A stretch of 64,000 nucleotides of DNA, from the NCBI GenBank assembly GCA_964447015.1, contig CAYUQU010000005.1:1-64000 (forward strand). The letters are read 5' to 3'. Both the position numbers and the translations under genes were made by a program. The DNA is from Wandonia sp964447015. GTDB lineage: Bacteria; Bacteroidota; Bacteroidia; Flavobacteriales_D; Crocinitomicaceae. Position 1 is the stretch's first letter. Every line of letters begins with the position of its first letter. Shown piece after piece: positions 43,804 to 51,958 of this stretch. The notes beneath the pieces were generated by a model. That model was given only the letters and a program-made list of their open reading frames with translations. It had not been told where the DNA came from and ran no database searches.

Positions 43804-46419
43804 ATGAATAGATTAACAACTTTATATTTGTTGAGTTTCGCATTTTTGTTTTCATGTGGAACACCAAAAGAGATTACTCCTGAATCCACAACACAAAACA
43901 CTCCTCCACCTCCAGCTATTGAAATTCCTCAAAAGGAAACCTTTCCAAATGAACGCGCAATATATCGTGCTTCTGAAACAAAACTTTTTGATCTAATTCA
44001 CACAAAACTTGAAGTAAGTTTTGACTGGGATAAATCTTGGTTGAACGGACTTGCAACTATTACTTTAAAACCACATTTCTATGCGCAAGACACTTTGGTG
44101 TTAGACGCAAAAGGAATGGAAATTCGCACAGTAAAACTCAATGGAAAACCATTGGACTTTAGTTATGAGAATGATTTCCTTACTGTGAAATTGGGTAAAA
44201 AATACAAACGTAATGATCAAATTACACTAGTAATCGACTACACAGCAAAACCTGATGAAAGAGAAACAGGTGGAAGTGCAGCAATTTCAAGCGACAAAGG
44301 TCTTTACTTTATTAATCCAAAAGGGGAAGACCCAAGCAAAATGCCACAGATTTGGACACAAGGTGAAACGGAAGCTAGTTCAGTGTGGTTTCCAACTATC
44401 GATGCGCCAAACCAAAAAATGACGCAAGAGATTTTAATGACTGTTGATGAAAAATACACGACTCTTTCAAATGGTCTTTTAGTAAAATCTACTAAAAATG
44501 CGAATGGAACGCGTACGGATCACTGGAAACAAGAATTGCCACACACACCTTACTTGGCAATGATGGGTGTAGGTGAATTTAAAGTAGTTAAAGACAGTTT
44601 TACACGTAAAGATGGTTCTAAAATTGAAGTAAACTATTATGTTGAAAAAGAATGGGAACCATATGCTAAAGATATTTTTGGCAATACTCCTGAAATGATT
44701 GGTTTCTTTTCAAAGCTTCTTGGTGTAGAATATCCTTGGGATAAATACCACCAAATTGTAGTTCGCGATTATGTGTCTGGTGCGATGGAGAATACAGGTG
44801 CCGTGATTTTTGGTGATTTTGTTTACATGAATGATCGTGAGTTATTAGATAACAACTCTGAATCAATAATCGCTCACGAACTATTTCACCACTGGTTTGG
44901 TGATCTTGTAACGTGTGAGTCATGGTCAAATCTCCCTTTAAACGAATCGTTTGCTAATTACTCGCAGTACTTGTGGGATGAGTTTAAATATGGAATCGAT
45001 GAGGCTGAATACCAAGCAGAAAAAGAAGCAGATGGTTATTTCCAAACTGCACAGCAAGGAATGCACGACATGATTTGGTTTGATTATGACGACAAAGAAC
45101 AAATGTTCGATGGTCACTCGTACAACAAAGGTGGGCGAATTTTGCACATGCTTCGCAATTATCTAGGTGATGAAGCTTTCTTTGAGTCATTGAGATATTA
45201 CTTGACAAAACACGCTTATCGCCCAGCTGAAATGCACGAATTGAGATTGGCGTTTGAAGAAATTTCGGGTGAAGACTTAAATTGGTTCTTCAATCAATGG
45301 TTTTTTGCAAAAGGACATCCAGTTTTAGAAGTTTCACAAGAAGTGATTGGTAATGACGTTGTTGTAACAATAGAACAAAAACAAAACTTTAAAATTGTTC
45401 CACTATACAAACTCCCTATGAAAGTGAGTGTATTTGATGGAGCAAAACGCAATGATTACAACATCGAGGTGAACAAAATGAAAGAATCATTTACGTTCCC
45501 GATAAAAGACTCAGTTAGCACTGTCATTGTAGATGCAGACCACGTAATTCTTGCTGAATGGACGGATAAAAAATCTATGGAGCAGTTCATGTTCCAATTC
45601 TACAACGGTGGAAAATACGCAGATCGCCGCGATGGACTTGCAGGTGCTGCCAAATTAAAAACTGATGCTGGTCGCAAAATGATTTTAGATGCATTAAACG
45701 ACCCTTTCTACAGAATTCGCGAATTGGCAATCACACAGTCTAACCGTGTGAAGCGCACAAACAAAGATGAATTGGTAGCTAAAATGTCTGAGTTAGTTAA
45801 AAAGGACCCAAAATCATCTGTTCGTGCTTCTGCATTGGACTTCCTTTTGAATAATTTTGATAGCGAAAAACAAACAAAAGAAGCACTGCAATTTGCTTTA
45901 GATAATGATAAATCATACAAAGTTCTAGGAACTGCACTTATCGGTTTGGCTAAATTCGACTCAGAAAGCGCTATGAAAAAAGCGAAAGCTCTTGAGAATG
46001 AAAACGGTCAAACGATGCTATTAAACATTTCTAGCCTTTATGGAAAATATGGTACAGCTGAGAACTACGAATTCTTCAACTCACTTTTCAAAGAAGGTAA
46101 AGTTGGTGGATTTTCACTTCTAGGTGTAGTGGGTTCATTTGGCGCTTATGTGCGTAACAACGAGTACGAAGTTCAAAGCAAAGCCTTAGGGATTTTCACT
46201 ACTCTTTCAGATAATTCTTCTGGATTTATGGGCTATGTGCTTCCAACTGTTGTAGCTTCAATTCCAGGTTCAATCGAAGCGCGAATTGATAAACAAAAGA
46301 AAGAATTGACAGAACTAGAAAGTTCAGGCGAACCAGCTCGCGCAGACAAAGTGCGCAAAGCAATTAAAAGTGATGAAGAGCTAGTTCAGTCTTATCAGGA
46401 GTTGATTGAGAAGATGTAA
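43804..46419 (+). CDS. M1 family aminopeptidase lipoprotein
   Basis: The 871-residue protein begins with a lipoprotein signal (lipobox FSCG near residue 18) and should sit in the outer or inner membrane facing the periplasm. Motifs of M1 zinc aminopeptidases are complete: GAMENTGAVIFGD (GxMEN), HELFHHWFGDLVTCESW (HExxH) and NESFANYSQYLW with the third zinc ligand Glu. The C-terminal part (about 590-850) is helical, with HEAT-like repeats. It removes N-terminal amino acids from peptides, so a nutrient role is likely. A good terminator follows. Confidence 0.95.
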   Translation: MNRLTTLYLLSFAFLFSCGTPKEITPESTTQNTPPPPAIEIPQKETFPNERAIYRASETKLFDLIHTKLEVSFDWDKSWLNGLATITLKPHFYAQDTLVLDAKGMEIRTVKLNGKPLDFSYENDFLTVKLGKKYKRNDQITLVIDYTAKPDERETGGSAAISSDKGLYFINPKGEDPSKMPQIWTQGETEASSVWFPTIDAPNQKMTQEILMTVDEKYTTLSNGLLVKSTKNANGTRTDHWKQELPHTPYLAMMGVGEFKVVKDSFTRKDGSKIEVNYYVEKEWEPYAKDIFGNTPEMIGFFSKLLGVEYPWDKYHQIVVRDYVSGAMENTGAVIFGDFVYMNDRELLDNNSESIIAHELFHHWFGDLVTCESWSNLPLNESFANYSQYLWDEFKYGIDEAEYQAEKEADGYFQTAQQGMHDMIWFDYDDKEQMFDGHSYNKGGRILHMLRNYLGDEAFFESLRYYLTKHAYRPAEMHELRLAFEEISGEDLNWFFNQWFFAKGHPVLEVSQEVIGNDVVVTIEQKQNFKIVPLYKLPMKVSVFDGAKRNDYNIEVNKMKESFTFPIKDSVSTVIVDADHVILAEWTDKKSMEQFMFQFYNGGKYADRRDGLAGAAKLKTDAGRKMILDALNDPFYRIRELAITQSNRVKRTNKDELVAKMSELVKKDPKSSVRASALDFLLNNFDSEKQTKEALQFALDNDKSYKVLGTALIGLAKFDSESAMKKAKALENENGQTMLLNISSLYGKYGTAENYEFFNSLFKEGKVGGFSLLGVVGSFGAYVRNNEYEVQSKALGIFTTLSDNSSGFMGYVLPTVVASIPGSIEARIDKQKKELTELESSGEPARADKVRKAIKSDEELVQSYQELIEKM

Positions 46420-46453
46420 TAATCTTCTTAGACTCATTCATTAGAATTTTTAG

Positions 46454-46479
46454 CCCGTCCCAATATTGATTGGGGCGGG
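46454..46479 (+). terminator. Intrinsic terminator after the M1 aminopeptidase gene
   Basis: CCCGTCCCAAT (46454-46464) pairs with ATTGGGGCGGG (46469-46479) over 11 bp with one G-T pair and a 4-nt loop, then TTTTG and further T. It lies 34 bp after the stop codon. Confidence 0.88.
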
Positions 46480-46560
46480 TTTTGTTTTTGTGAATTGATT
46501 TTTAACTACATGGTTAATCACAATAAATTGAAAAAAGTTTAAAGAACATACTTTACTTTT

Positions 46561-46671
46561 TTAACCGCAAAGGACTCAAAGAAAAAAGTTATATCTACTA
46601 ATTTCAGCTTAAACTCTAGTATAAAATACTTTGCGAACTTGGCGTATATCTTGGCGTTGCTTTGCGGTTAA
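46561..46671. repeat. Inverted repeat with TTAACCGCAAAG arms
   Basis: Perfect 12-bp arms TTAACCGCAAAG (46561-46572) and CTTTGCGGTTAA (46660-46671) enclose about 87 bp that include partial matches such as TTGCGAACTTGGCG and TCTTGGCGTTGCTTTGCG. The 287-bp gap between the aminopeptidase and pdxJ holds no gene. A similar phrase (AACCGCAAAG...CTTTGCGGTTA) is scattered in other bacterial genomes, so it is probably a mobile palindromic repeat. Confidence 0.75.
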
Positions 46672-46706
46672 ATCGGCCCCTTGCGACTTTTTTTCATACC
46701 TAAACC

Positions 46707-47420
46707 TTACTTCAACGCTCGCTTATACAACTGCACCGTATTCTCAAGCCCCCAATAAATCGAATCAGAGATGAGCGCATGTCCAATTGAAACTTCAAGT
46801 AAACCGGGCACATTTTCCTTGAAATAGGCTAAGTTCTTTGTGTCCAAATCATGTCCCGCATTAATTCCTAAACCTAGTTTATTTGCCAATTCTGCAGCAC
46901 GTGTATATGGAGCTACAGCCTTTTGTTTATCGATGTGAAATTCTTCCGCATAAGGGCCAGTGTAAAGCTCTATGCGATTGACTCCTGTCTCTTTCGCATA
47001 CTCAATATTGATTATTTCAGTATCCACAAAAATTGAACTGCGCACACCCCATTCGTGTAACTGACCTATAATATCTTGGAGTTTATTCAAATGCTGCTTT
47101 GTGTCCCACCCTGCATTTGATGTAAGCACATGAGGAGGATCAGGAACCAAGGTAGCTTGTGCAGGACGAATTTCTTTGATCAGTTCCATAAAACGTTCGT
47201 CAGGATAACCTTCAATATTGAACTCTGTCGTGACAACTTTTGACAAATCAAATACGTCTTTTCGAGTAATATGACGTTCGTCGGGACGAGGGTGCACAGT
47301 GATGCCATCTGCGCCAAAACGTTCACAGTCAATGGCAACTTGAACAACATTTGGCGTATTTCCACCTCTCGCGTTGCGGAGCGTTGCAATTTTATTAATA
47401 TTTACACTTAACTTGGTCAT
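46707..47420 (-). CDS. pdxJ: Pyridoxine 5'-phosphate synthase
   Basis: It condenses 1-deoxyxylulose 5-phosphate with 3-amino-2-oxopropyl phosphate to form pyridoxine phosphate (vitamin B6). The 237-residue TIM-barrel protein has the family landmarks KLSVNINKIATLRNARGG, HPRPDERHI, ATLVPDPPHVLTSNAGWD and NAGHDLDTKNL, and the C-terminal LEVSIGHALISDSIYWG. It is divergent from the CBS protein gene, with a -7 box 23 bp upstream. Confidence 0.97.
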   Translation of the reverse strand: MTKLSVNINKIATLRNARGGNTPNVVQVAIDCERFGADGITVHPRPDERHITRKDVFDLSKVVTTEFNIEGYPDERFMELIKEIRPAQATLVPDPPHVLTSNAGWDTKQHLNKLQDIIGQLHEWGVRSSIFVDTEIINIEYAKETGVNRIELYTGPYAEEFHIDKQKAVAPYTRAAELANKLGLGINAGHDLDTKNLAYFKENVPGLLEVSIGHALISDSIYWGLENTVQLYKRALK

Positions 47421-47442
47421 AACGGAACTATTTTTGTGGTTC

Positions 47443-47450
47443 CAAAGTTA
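47443..47450 (-). promoter_or_regulatory. -7 box upstream of pdxJ
   Basis: TAACTTTG on the minus strand matches TAnnTTTG, ending 22 nt before the pdxJ ATG. No -33 TTG is found at the ideal distance. Confidence 0.5.
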
Positions 47451-47487
47451 GAGAGTTTAGTTAAGAATTACTACTTTGGCAAAGACA

Positions 47488-48150
47488 ATGATAGCAGCAG
47501 AATTAATATCACAAGAAATACCACCATTGAAGCACACAGATACTGGTGAAAAAGCTTTACGATGGATGGAGGAGTTTCGCGTTTCACACTTACCCGTGTT
47601 GAAGGGCAATAACTATGTAGGCGTTGTTTCAGACAGCGATATTTATGACAAAGATGATGCTTCAAAAACGCTTCACGAAATGTTTGATGTGCTTCCACGT
47701 CCTTACGTATTTGAGCACAATCACATTTATCATATAATGCGCATAATGGCAGATGCAAAAGTGACTGTAGTTCCTATTTTGGACGAAAAAGAGCAGTATC
47801 TTGGATGCACAAATCTCATCGATTTGATGTCTCAACTGACAGAAATTGCAGGAATCAAAGAGGCGGGTGCAATTATCGTATTGGAAATGAATCGTGTGGA
47901 TTATTCTTTAGCACACATTGCACAATGTGTGGAGGGTAATAATGCGCGAATTATTAGTAGCTACATCACTTCTCCTGCGGATTCTACAATGTTAGAAGTG
48001 ACGCTCAAAATAAATCAAGTCGATTTGTCGCGCATTATTCAAACTTTTGAGCGCTATGATTATGTTGTAAAAGCATCGTATCAAAAAGCCGAATATTACG
48101 ACGATTTGAAACAGCGATATGACGAATTAATGAAGTATTTAAATCCTTAG
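47488..48150 (+). CDS. CBS domain protein
   Basis: From ATG 47488 (MIAAELISQEIPPLKHTDTG) the product is 220 residues; a TTG at 47476 is rejected because it sits in promoter-like sequence. Two CBS motifs form a pair (about 15-60, EEFRVSHLPVLKGNNYVGVV, and about 75-120, DAKVTVVPILDEKEQYLG) that usually binds adenosine nucleotides. The C-terminal part (about 130-215) looks ACT-like. It lies 2 bp before nadK, so a regulatory link to NAD(P) or nucleotide level is possible, but inference only. Confidence 0.85.
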   Translation: MIAAELISQEIPPLKHTDTGEKALRWMEEFRVSHLPVLKGNNYVGVVSDSDIYDKDDASKTLHEMFDVLPRPYVFEHNHIYHIMRIMADAKVTVVPILDEKEQYLGCTNLIDLMSQLTEIAGIKEAGAIIVLEMNRVDYSLAHIAQCVEGNNARIISSYITSPADSTMLEVTLKINQVDLSRIIQTFERYDYVVKASYQKAEYYDDLKQRYDELMKYLNP

Positions 48151-48152
48151 TA

Positions 48153-49031
48153 ATGAACATTGCACTAATATTCAGTACACTTAAGCCAGATTACTATCCT
48201 CACTTAAAAGACTTATTAGAAGTGGCTTCAGAATTAGGGTGGAAAGTAAGCATGGAAACTATTTATAAGTATCAGCTCCTCGAACATTTCCCCGAGCTTG
48301 AAAATATTGAAGAATATCACGATTACAAAGGATTTCAAGAAAATACAGATCTTGCACTTAGTTTAGGTGGCGATGGAACTTTTTTGAAGTCCGTACTTTT
48401 CATTCGCGACAGTGGCATTCCCGTACTTGGAGTCAACATGGGACGTTTGGGATTCTTGGCTAATATCAACAAGGAAAAAATTCGCGAAGCTTTTCATAAA
48501 ATCAAGAACAAAGAATATACCTTCAACGAGCGCTCACTTCTTCAAGTTGACACCGATGAAAAACTTTTTGGTGACGAGAATTTTGCCTTGAATGAACTAA
48601 CACTGCACAAAAAAGATTCTGCATCGATGATTTCAATTACTGTTGATGTCAACAACGAGTATCTAAATAATTATTGGGCAGATGGGTTAATAATAAGCAC
48701 ACCTACAGGTTCTACAGCTTACTCTTTAAGTTGCGGTGGTCCTATTATCACGCCAGGATGTCAGGTACACATTATCACGCCCATTGCCCCACATAATTTG
48801 AATGTGCGCCCAGTTGTCATACCCGATCATTTTGATCTCCGCGTTTCAGCTGAAGGTCGTGATAGTACTTATCTTCTCACTCTAGATTCTCGCTCAGAAT
48901 TTATTCACCACGATTGTGTACTCAATATCCGCAAATCAAACTTTACAATCAAAGTGATTGAATTTACGGATTACACTTTCTTAGATACTATCCGCGAAAA
49001 ACTCCTTTGGGGTTTGGACAAGCGGAACTAG
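48153..49031 (+). CDS. nadK: NAD kinase
   Basis: It phosphorylates NAD to NADP. The 292-residue protein has the GGDGT motif (SLGGDGTFLK, about 71-80), NMGRLGFLANI, and the NADK signature WADGLIISTPTGSTAYSLSC followed by GGPII. It is 2 bp after the CBS protein gene and probably co-transcribed. No terminator is obvious; the 317 bp after it hold repeats and the tyrS promoter. Confidence 0.96.
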   Translation: MNIALIFSTLKPDYYPHLKDLLEVASELGWKVSMETIYKYQLLEHFPELENIEEYHDYKGFQENTDLALSLGGDGTFLKSVLFIRDSGIPVLGVNMGRLGFLANINKEKIREAFHKIKNKEYTFNERSLLQVDTDEKLFGDENFALNELTLHKKDSASMISITVDVNNEYLNNYWADGLIISTPTGSTAYSLSCGGPIITPGCQVHIITPIAPHNLNVRPVVIPDHFDLRVSAEGRDSTYLLTLDSRSEFIHHDCVLNIRKSNFTIKVIEFTDYTFLDTIREKLLWGLDKRN

Positions 49032-49144
49032 AAATAGAGTTGATTTAGAGTGTTTGGTAAGTAATGATTAAACTTTCAGGTACTTATCATATAGACAAAA
49101 GACTTTGTAAACCTATTTTAGGACAAGTTCTTTTCAATCCCCAA

Positions 49145-49241
49145 GCTCCAGAGGAGCGACATCATAATAGCGGCGTAAGAAATCCGCCGTAAAAAAACAA
49201 CGACGTCAGTAGTTTTTGGCGTGTGTTTTTGACCCAAAAAC
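49145..49241. repeat. Cluster of three small hairpins between nadK and tyrS
   Basis: Hairpin 1 is GCTCC-AGA-GGAGC (49145-49157). Hairpin 2 is CGGCG (49171-49175) with CGCCG (49185-49189). Hairpin 3 is GTTTTTGG (49212-49219) with CCAAAAAC (49234-49241). The phrase CTCCAGAGGAGCGACAT looks like a repeat common in Bacteroidota, from memory. The 317-bp gap from 49032 to 49348 holds no gene. Confidence 0.6.
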
Positions 49242-49324
49242 CATGACAAAAACGATATTAGATGGATAAACCCCATCATGAACAACCACATCCAAAAAAT
49301 CCCCCCTTCAAACGAAAAAAACCT

Positions 49325-49332
49325 TATTTTTG
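49325..49332 (+). promoter_or_regulatory. -7 box upstream of tyrS
   Basis: TATTTTTG matches TAnnTTTG, ending 16 nt before the chosen tyrS ATG (49349). It lies inside the longer in-frame extension, which supports the internal start. The -33 TTG is not clear. Confidence 0.55.
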
Positions 49333-49348
49333 GACAAAATTTAGAATT

Positions 49349-50644
49349 ATGCCCACAAATTTCGTTGAAGAACTACGTTGGAGAGGAATGATCCACGACA
49401 TCATGCCAGGAGCTGAAGAACATCTATTAGAGGAGATGCGTGGTGCTTATGTGGGTATTGACCCTACAGCAGATTCTTTACACATTGGGCATCTTGTAGG
49501 TGTAATGATGTTGCGTCATTTTCAAAAAGCAGGACACAAACCCTTTGCTTTGATAGGTGGTGCGACAGGCATGATAGGCGACCCGTCAGGAAAATCACAG
49601 GAAAGAAATTTACTGGATGAAGAAACTCTCCGCCATAACCAAGATTCTATTAAAAATCAATTGGCGAAATTCTTGGATTTTGATACAAGTGATGCAAATT
49701 CAGCTGTGTTAGTCAACAATTACGATTGGATGAAGGAATTCTCTTTCCTCGACTTCATTCGCGATGTGGGTAAGCATATCACGGTGAACTACATGATGGC
49801 AAAGGATTCTGTCAAAAAACGTATTACTGGAGAAGATAGCGAGGGCATGTCCTACACCGAATTCTCATACCAATTGGTTCAAGGATACGACTTCTTGCAT
49901 TTATACCGCGAACACTCATGCTCTTTGCAAATGGGTGGCTCGGATCAGTGGGGGAATATCACAACGGGTACAGAATTGATTCGCCGAATTGGTGGAGGTA
50001 AAGCTTTTGCGCTTACTTGTCCATTAATTACCAAAGCTGATGGAACAAAATTTGGGAAATCTGAGGGAGGAAATATTTGGTTAGATCCAGTACGTACTTC
50101 GCCCTACAAATTCTACCAATACTGGCTCAACACATCGGATGAAGATGCAGAGAAATACATCAAAATCTTTACTTTCATTCCTAAAGAGGAAATAGAATCG
50201 TTGACTAAAGCACATCACGAAGCTCCGCACGAGCGAAGTCTGCAACGCCGTTTAGCAGAAGAATTGACTGTTATGGTACATTCTCAAGAAGAATTGGAGA
50301 ACGCTATCACAGCTTCAAACATTCTCTTTGGAAAATCAACAGGTGAGGATTTGCGCAAACTGACAGAGCAACAATTTATGGAAATTTTTGACGGCGTTCA
50401 ACAAGCTACAGTATCGAAATCAGATGTTTCAGCTGGGCTAACTATCGTTGACGCACTAGCGGGAAAAACAAATTTCTTATCGTCAAACGGTGAGGCACGA
50501 AGAGAGTTGAAAGCCAATGCAATATCAGTGAATAAAGAAAAAGTTGGTGAAGATTTTGTTCTTTCAGAAAACGATTTGATTAACGGGAAATATGCCCTAA
50601 TCGGGAAAGGAAAGAAAACGAACTTTATTTTGATTGTGGAGTAA
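49349..50644 (+). CDS. tyrS: Tyrosyl-tRNA synthetase
   Basis: It charges tRNA-Tyr. From ATG 49349 (MPTNFVEELRWRGMIHDIMP) the product is 431 residues. Class I signatures are visible: the HIGH-like DSLHIGHLVGVMMLRHF, the GGATGMIGDPSGKS segment, the tyrosine-pocket QMGGSDQWGNITTG and the KMSKS-like loop KFGKSEGG. The C-terminal S4-like domain follows (about 360-431). A 29-residue extension starting at 49262 is rich in His, Pro and Lys and lies across the promoter, so it is rejected. Confidence 0.96.
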   Translation: MPTNFVEELRWRGMIHDIMPGAEEHLLEEMRGAYVGIDPTADSLHIGHLVGVMMLRHFQKAGHKPFALIGGATGMIGDPSGKSQERNLLDEETLRHNQDSIKNQLAKFLDFDTSDANSAVLVNNYDWMKEFSFLDFIRDVGKHITVNYMMAKDSVKKRITGEDSEGMSYTEFSYQLVQGYDFLHLYREHSCSLQMGGSDQWGNITTGTELIRRIGGGKAFALTCPLITKADGTKFGKSEGGNIWLDPVRTSPYKFYQYWLNTSDEDAEKYIKIFTFIPKEEIESLTKAHHEAPHERSLQRRLAEELTVMVHSQEELENAITASNILFGKSTGEDLRKLTEQQFMEIFDGVQQATVSKSDVSAGLTIVDALAGKTNFLSSNGEARRELKANAISVNKEKVGEDFVLSENDLINGKYALIGKGKKTNFILIVE

Positions 50645-50767
50645 TTTCTCGTTTCTGCTCAATTCCACTCATCATAATGAAGAGATGAAGTTCGTCTCAA
50701 AAAGAATGTTGTTTTATAAATAGATCTTCCTCATTGCGACCCAATTTGAGTCTAATTTCTAACTTCT

Positions 50768-50800
50768 AAAAGCCTGCCCAGATTATTGTCGGGGTCTTTT
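50768..50800 (+). terminator. Degenerate terminator after tyrS
   Basis: AAAAGCCTGCCC (50768-50779) can pair imperfectly with GGGGTCTTTT (50791-50800) around an A/T-rich loop, ending in a T run. It looks like a mutated copy of a stronger stem, so confidence is low. Confidence 0.4.
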
Positions 50801-50823
50801 GTCTTAAATTGACGCTACTTTCT

Positions 50824-50831
50824 TAGTTTTG
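50824..50831 (+). promoter_or_regulatory. -7 box directly before the first glycosyltransferase gene
   Basis: TAGTTTTG is followed by TATCC and the GTG start (50837). A TTTTG at 50797-50801 is 22 nt upstream. The short gap again predicts a leaderless or nearly leaderless mRNA. Confidence 0.55.
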
Positions 50832-50836
50832 TATCC

Positions 50837-51958
50837 GTGGAAAAACGCAAACGCATTCTCGTCGCAGTTACCAACGACCTTGTTACAGACAATCGTGTGG
50901 ACAAGGTGTGCATGTTCTTGTTTGAGAATGGGTTTGATGTATTACTCGTCGGCAGAAAAAGGAAGAATAGTTTAGAGCTGAGTCCGCGCCCTTATCAAAT
51001 GAAGCGAATGACGCTGTTGTTTGACAAAGGAGCCATGTTCTACGCAGAATACAACATTCGCCTTTTCTTGATGCTGATTTTTAGTCGGGGCAAACATATT
51101 CTATCCAATGATTTAGATACGCTTTTGGCTTGTTTCATGGCTTCAAAAATGAAAGGTGCCAAATTGGTTTACGACACGCATGAATATTTTACAGAAGTTC
51201 CCGAATTAGTAAGTCGTCCAAAAATCAAGCGAATTTGGGAGCGAATTGAAAAATGGATTTTCCCGAAATTGAAAACGATTTATACGGTTAATGAGTCGAT
51301 TGCTTCCAGATACAAGGAAAAATACGGGAATGAAATTCGCGTGGTGCGCAATGTTTCACGCAAATGGAATCCCGAAAGACAGGTTAGCAAAGCAGAACTT
51401 GGTATTCCTGAAGATAAAAAACTCTTGATAGTGCAAGGAGCTGGAATCAATATCGACCGTGGAATTGAAGAGGCAGTTGAAGCCATGAAATATACGGAAG
51501 GATTGTTTTTGATGATTGTAGGAGACGGTGATGTGGTTCCTCAGCTTAAAAAACACGTAAACGACCACCATTTGAACGACAAAGTGAAGTTTTATGGAAA
51601 ACGTCCTTACAGCGAATTGATGTACTTTACACATCACGCAGATCTTGGTTTGACATTGGATAAAGACACCAATTTGAATTATCGTTTTTCGCTGCCAAAC
51701 AAAGTTTTCGATTACATCCACGGTGGAACTCCCGTAATTTCTTCTGATTTACCTGAAATTCGAAAAGTAATAGATCGTTATAAAGTCGGTACATTTATTC
51801 CTTCACATAACCCAGAGGAGTTGGGCAAATTTTTCATGACATTATTTGAGAATGAAACGCAAATGGCAGAGTGGAAAGAAAACTGTGCAAAAGCAGCCGA
51901 AGTGCTCAGCTGGGAACACGAAGAAACCATTTTAAAAGAAATTTATGAACTCAGTTGA
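50837..51958 (+). CDS. Glycosyltransferase, family 4-like
   Basis: The 373-residue protein starts at GTG 50837 and shows the GT-B fold. The N-terminal domain has VTNDLVTDNRVDKVCMFLFE (about 8-27). The C-terminal nucleotide-sugar site includes LLIVQGAGINIDRGIEEAVE (about 195-214) and the family 4 region SLPNKVFDYIHGGTPVISSD near 290-310. It would transfer a sugar to a lipid or polysaccharide acceptor in the cytoplasm. It overlaps the next glycosyltransferase gene by 14 bp. Donor and acceptor are unknown. Confidence 0.88.
   Translation: MEKRKRILVAVTNDLVTDNRVDKVCMFLFENGFDVLLVGRKRKNSLELSPRPYQMKRMTLLFDKGAMFYAEYNIRLFLMLIFSRGKHILSNDLDTLLACFMASKMKGAKLVYDTHEYFTEVPELVSRPKIKRIWERIEKWIFPKLKTIYTVNESIASRYKEKYGNEIRVVRNVSRKWNPERQVSKAELGIPEDKKLLIVQGAGINIDRGIEEAVEAMKYTEGLFLMIVGDGDVVPQLKKHVNDHHLNDKVKFYGKRPYSELMYFTHHADLGLTLDKDTNLNYRFSLPNKVFDYIHGGTPVISSDLPEIRKVIDRYKVGTFIPSHNPEELGKFFMTLFENETQMAEWKENCAKAAEVLSWEHEETILKEIYELS

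Noticed and set aside
49262..49348. N-terminal extension of tyrS by 29 codons
   Set aside because: It is low-complexity His/Pro/Lys text, carries the -7 box TATTTTTG, and family members begin near MPTNFVEELRWRG.
49032..49348. Possible T-box or riboswitch before tyrS
   Set aside because: No T-box consensus or specifier stem is seen, and the likely promoter lies only 16 nt before the start codon.
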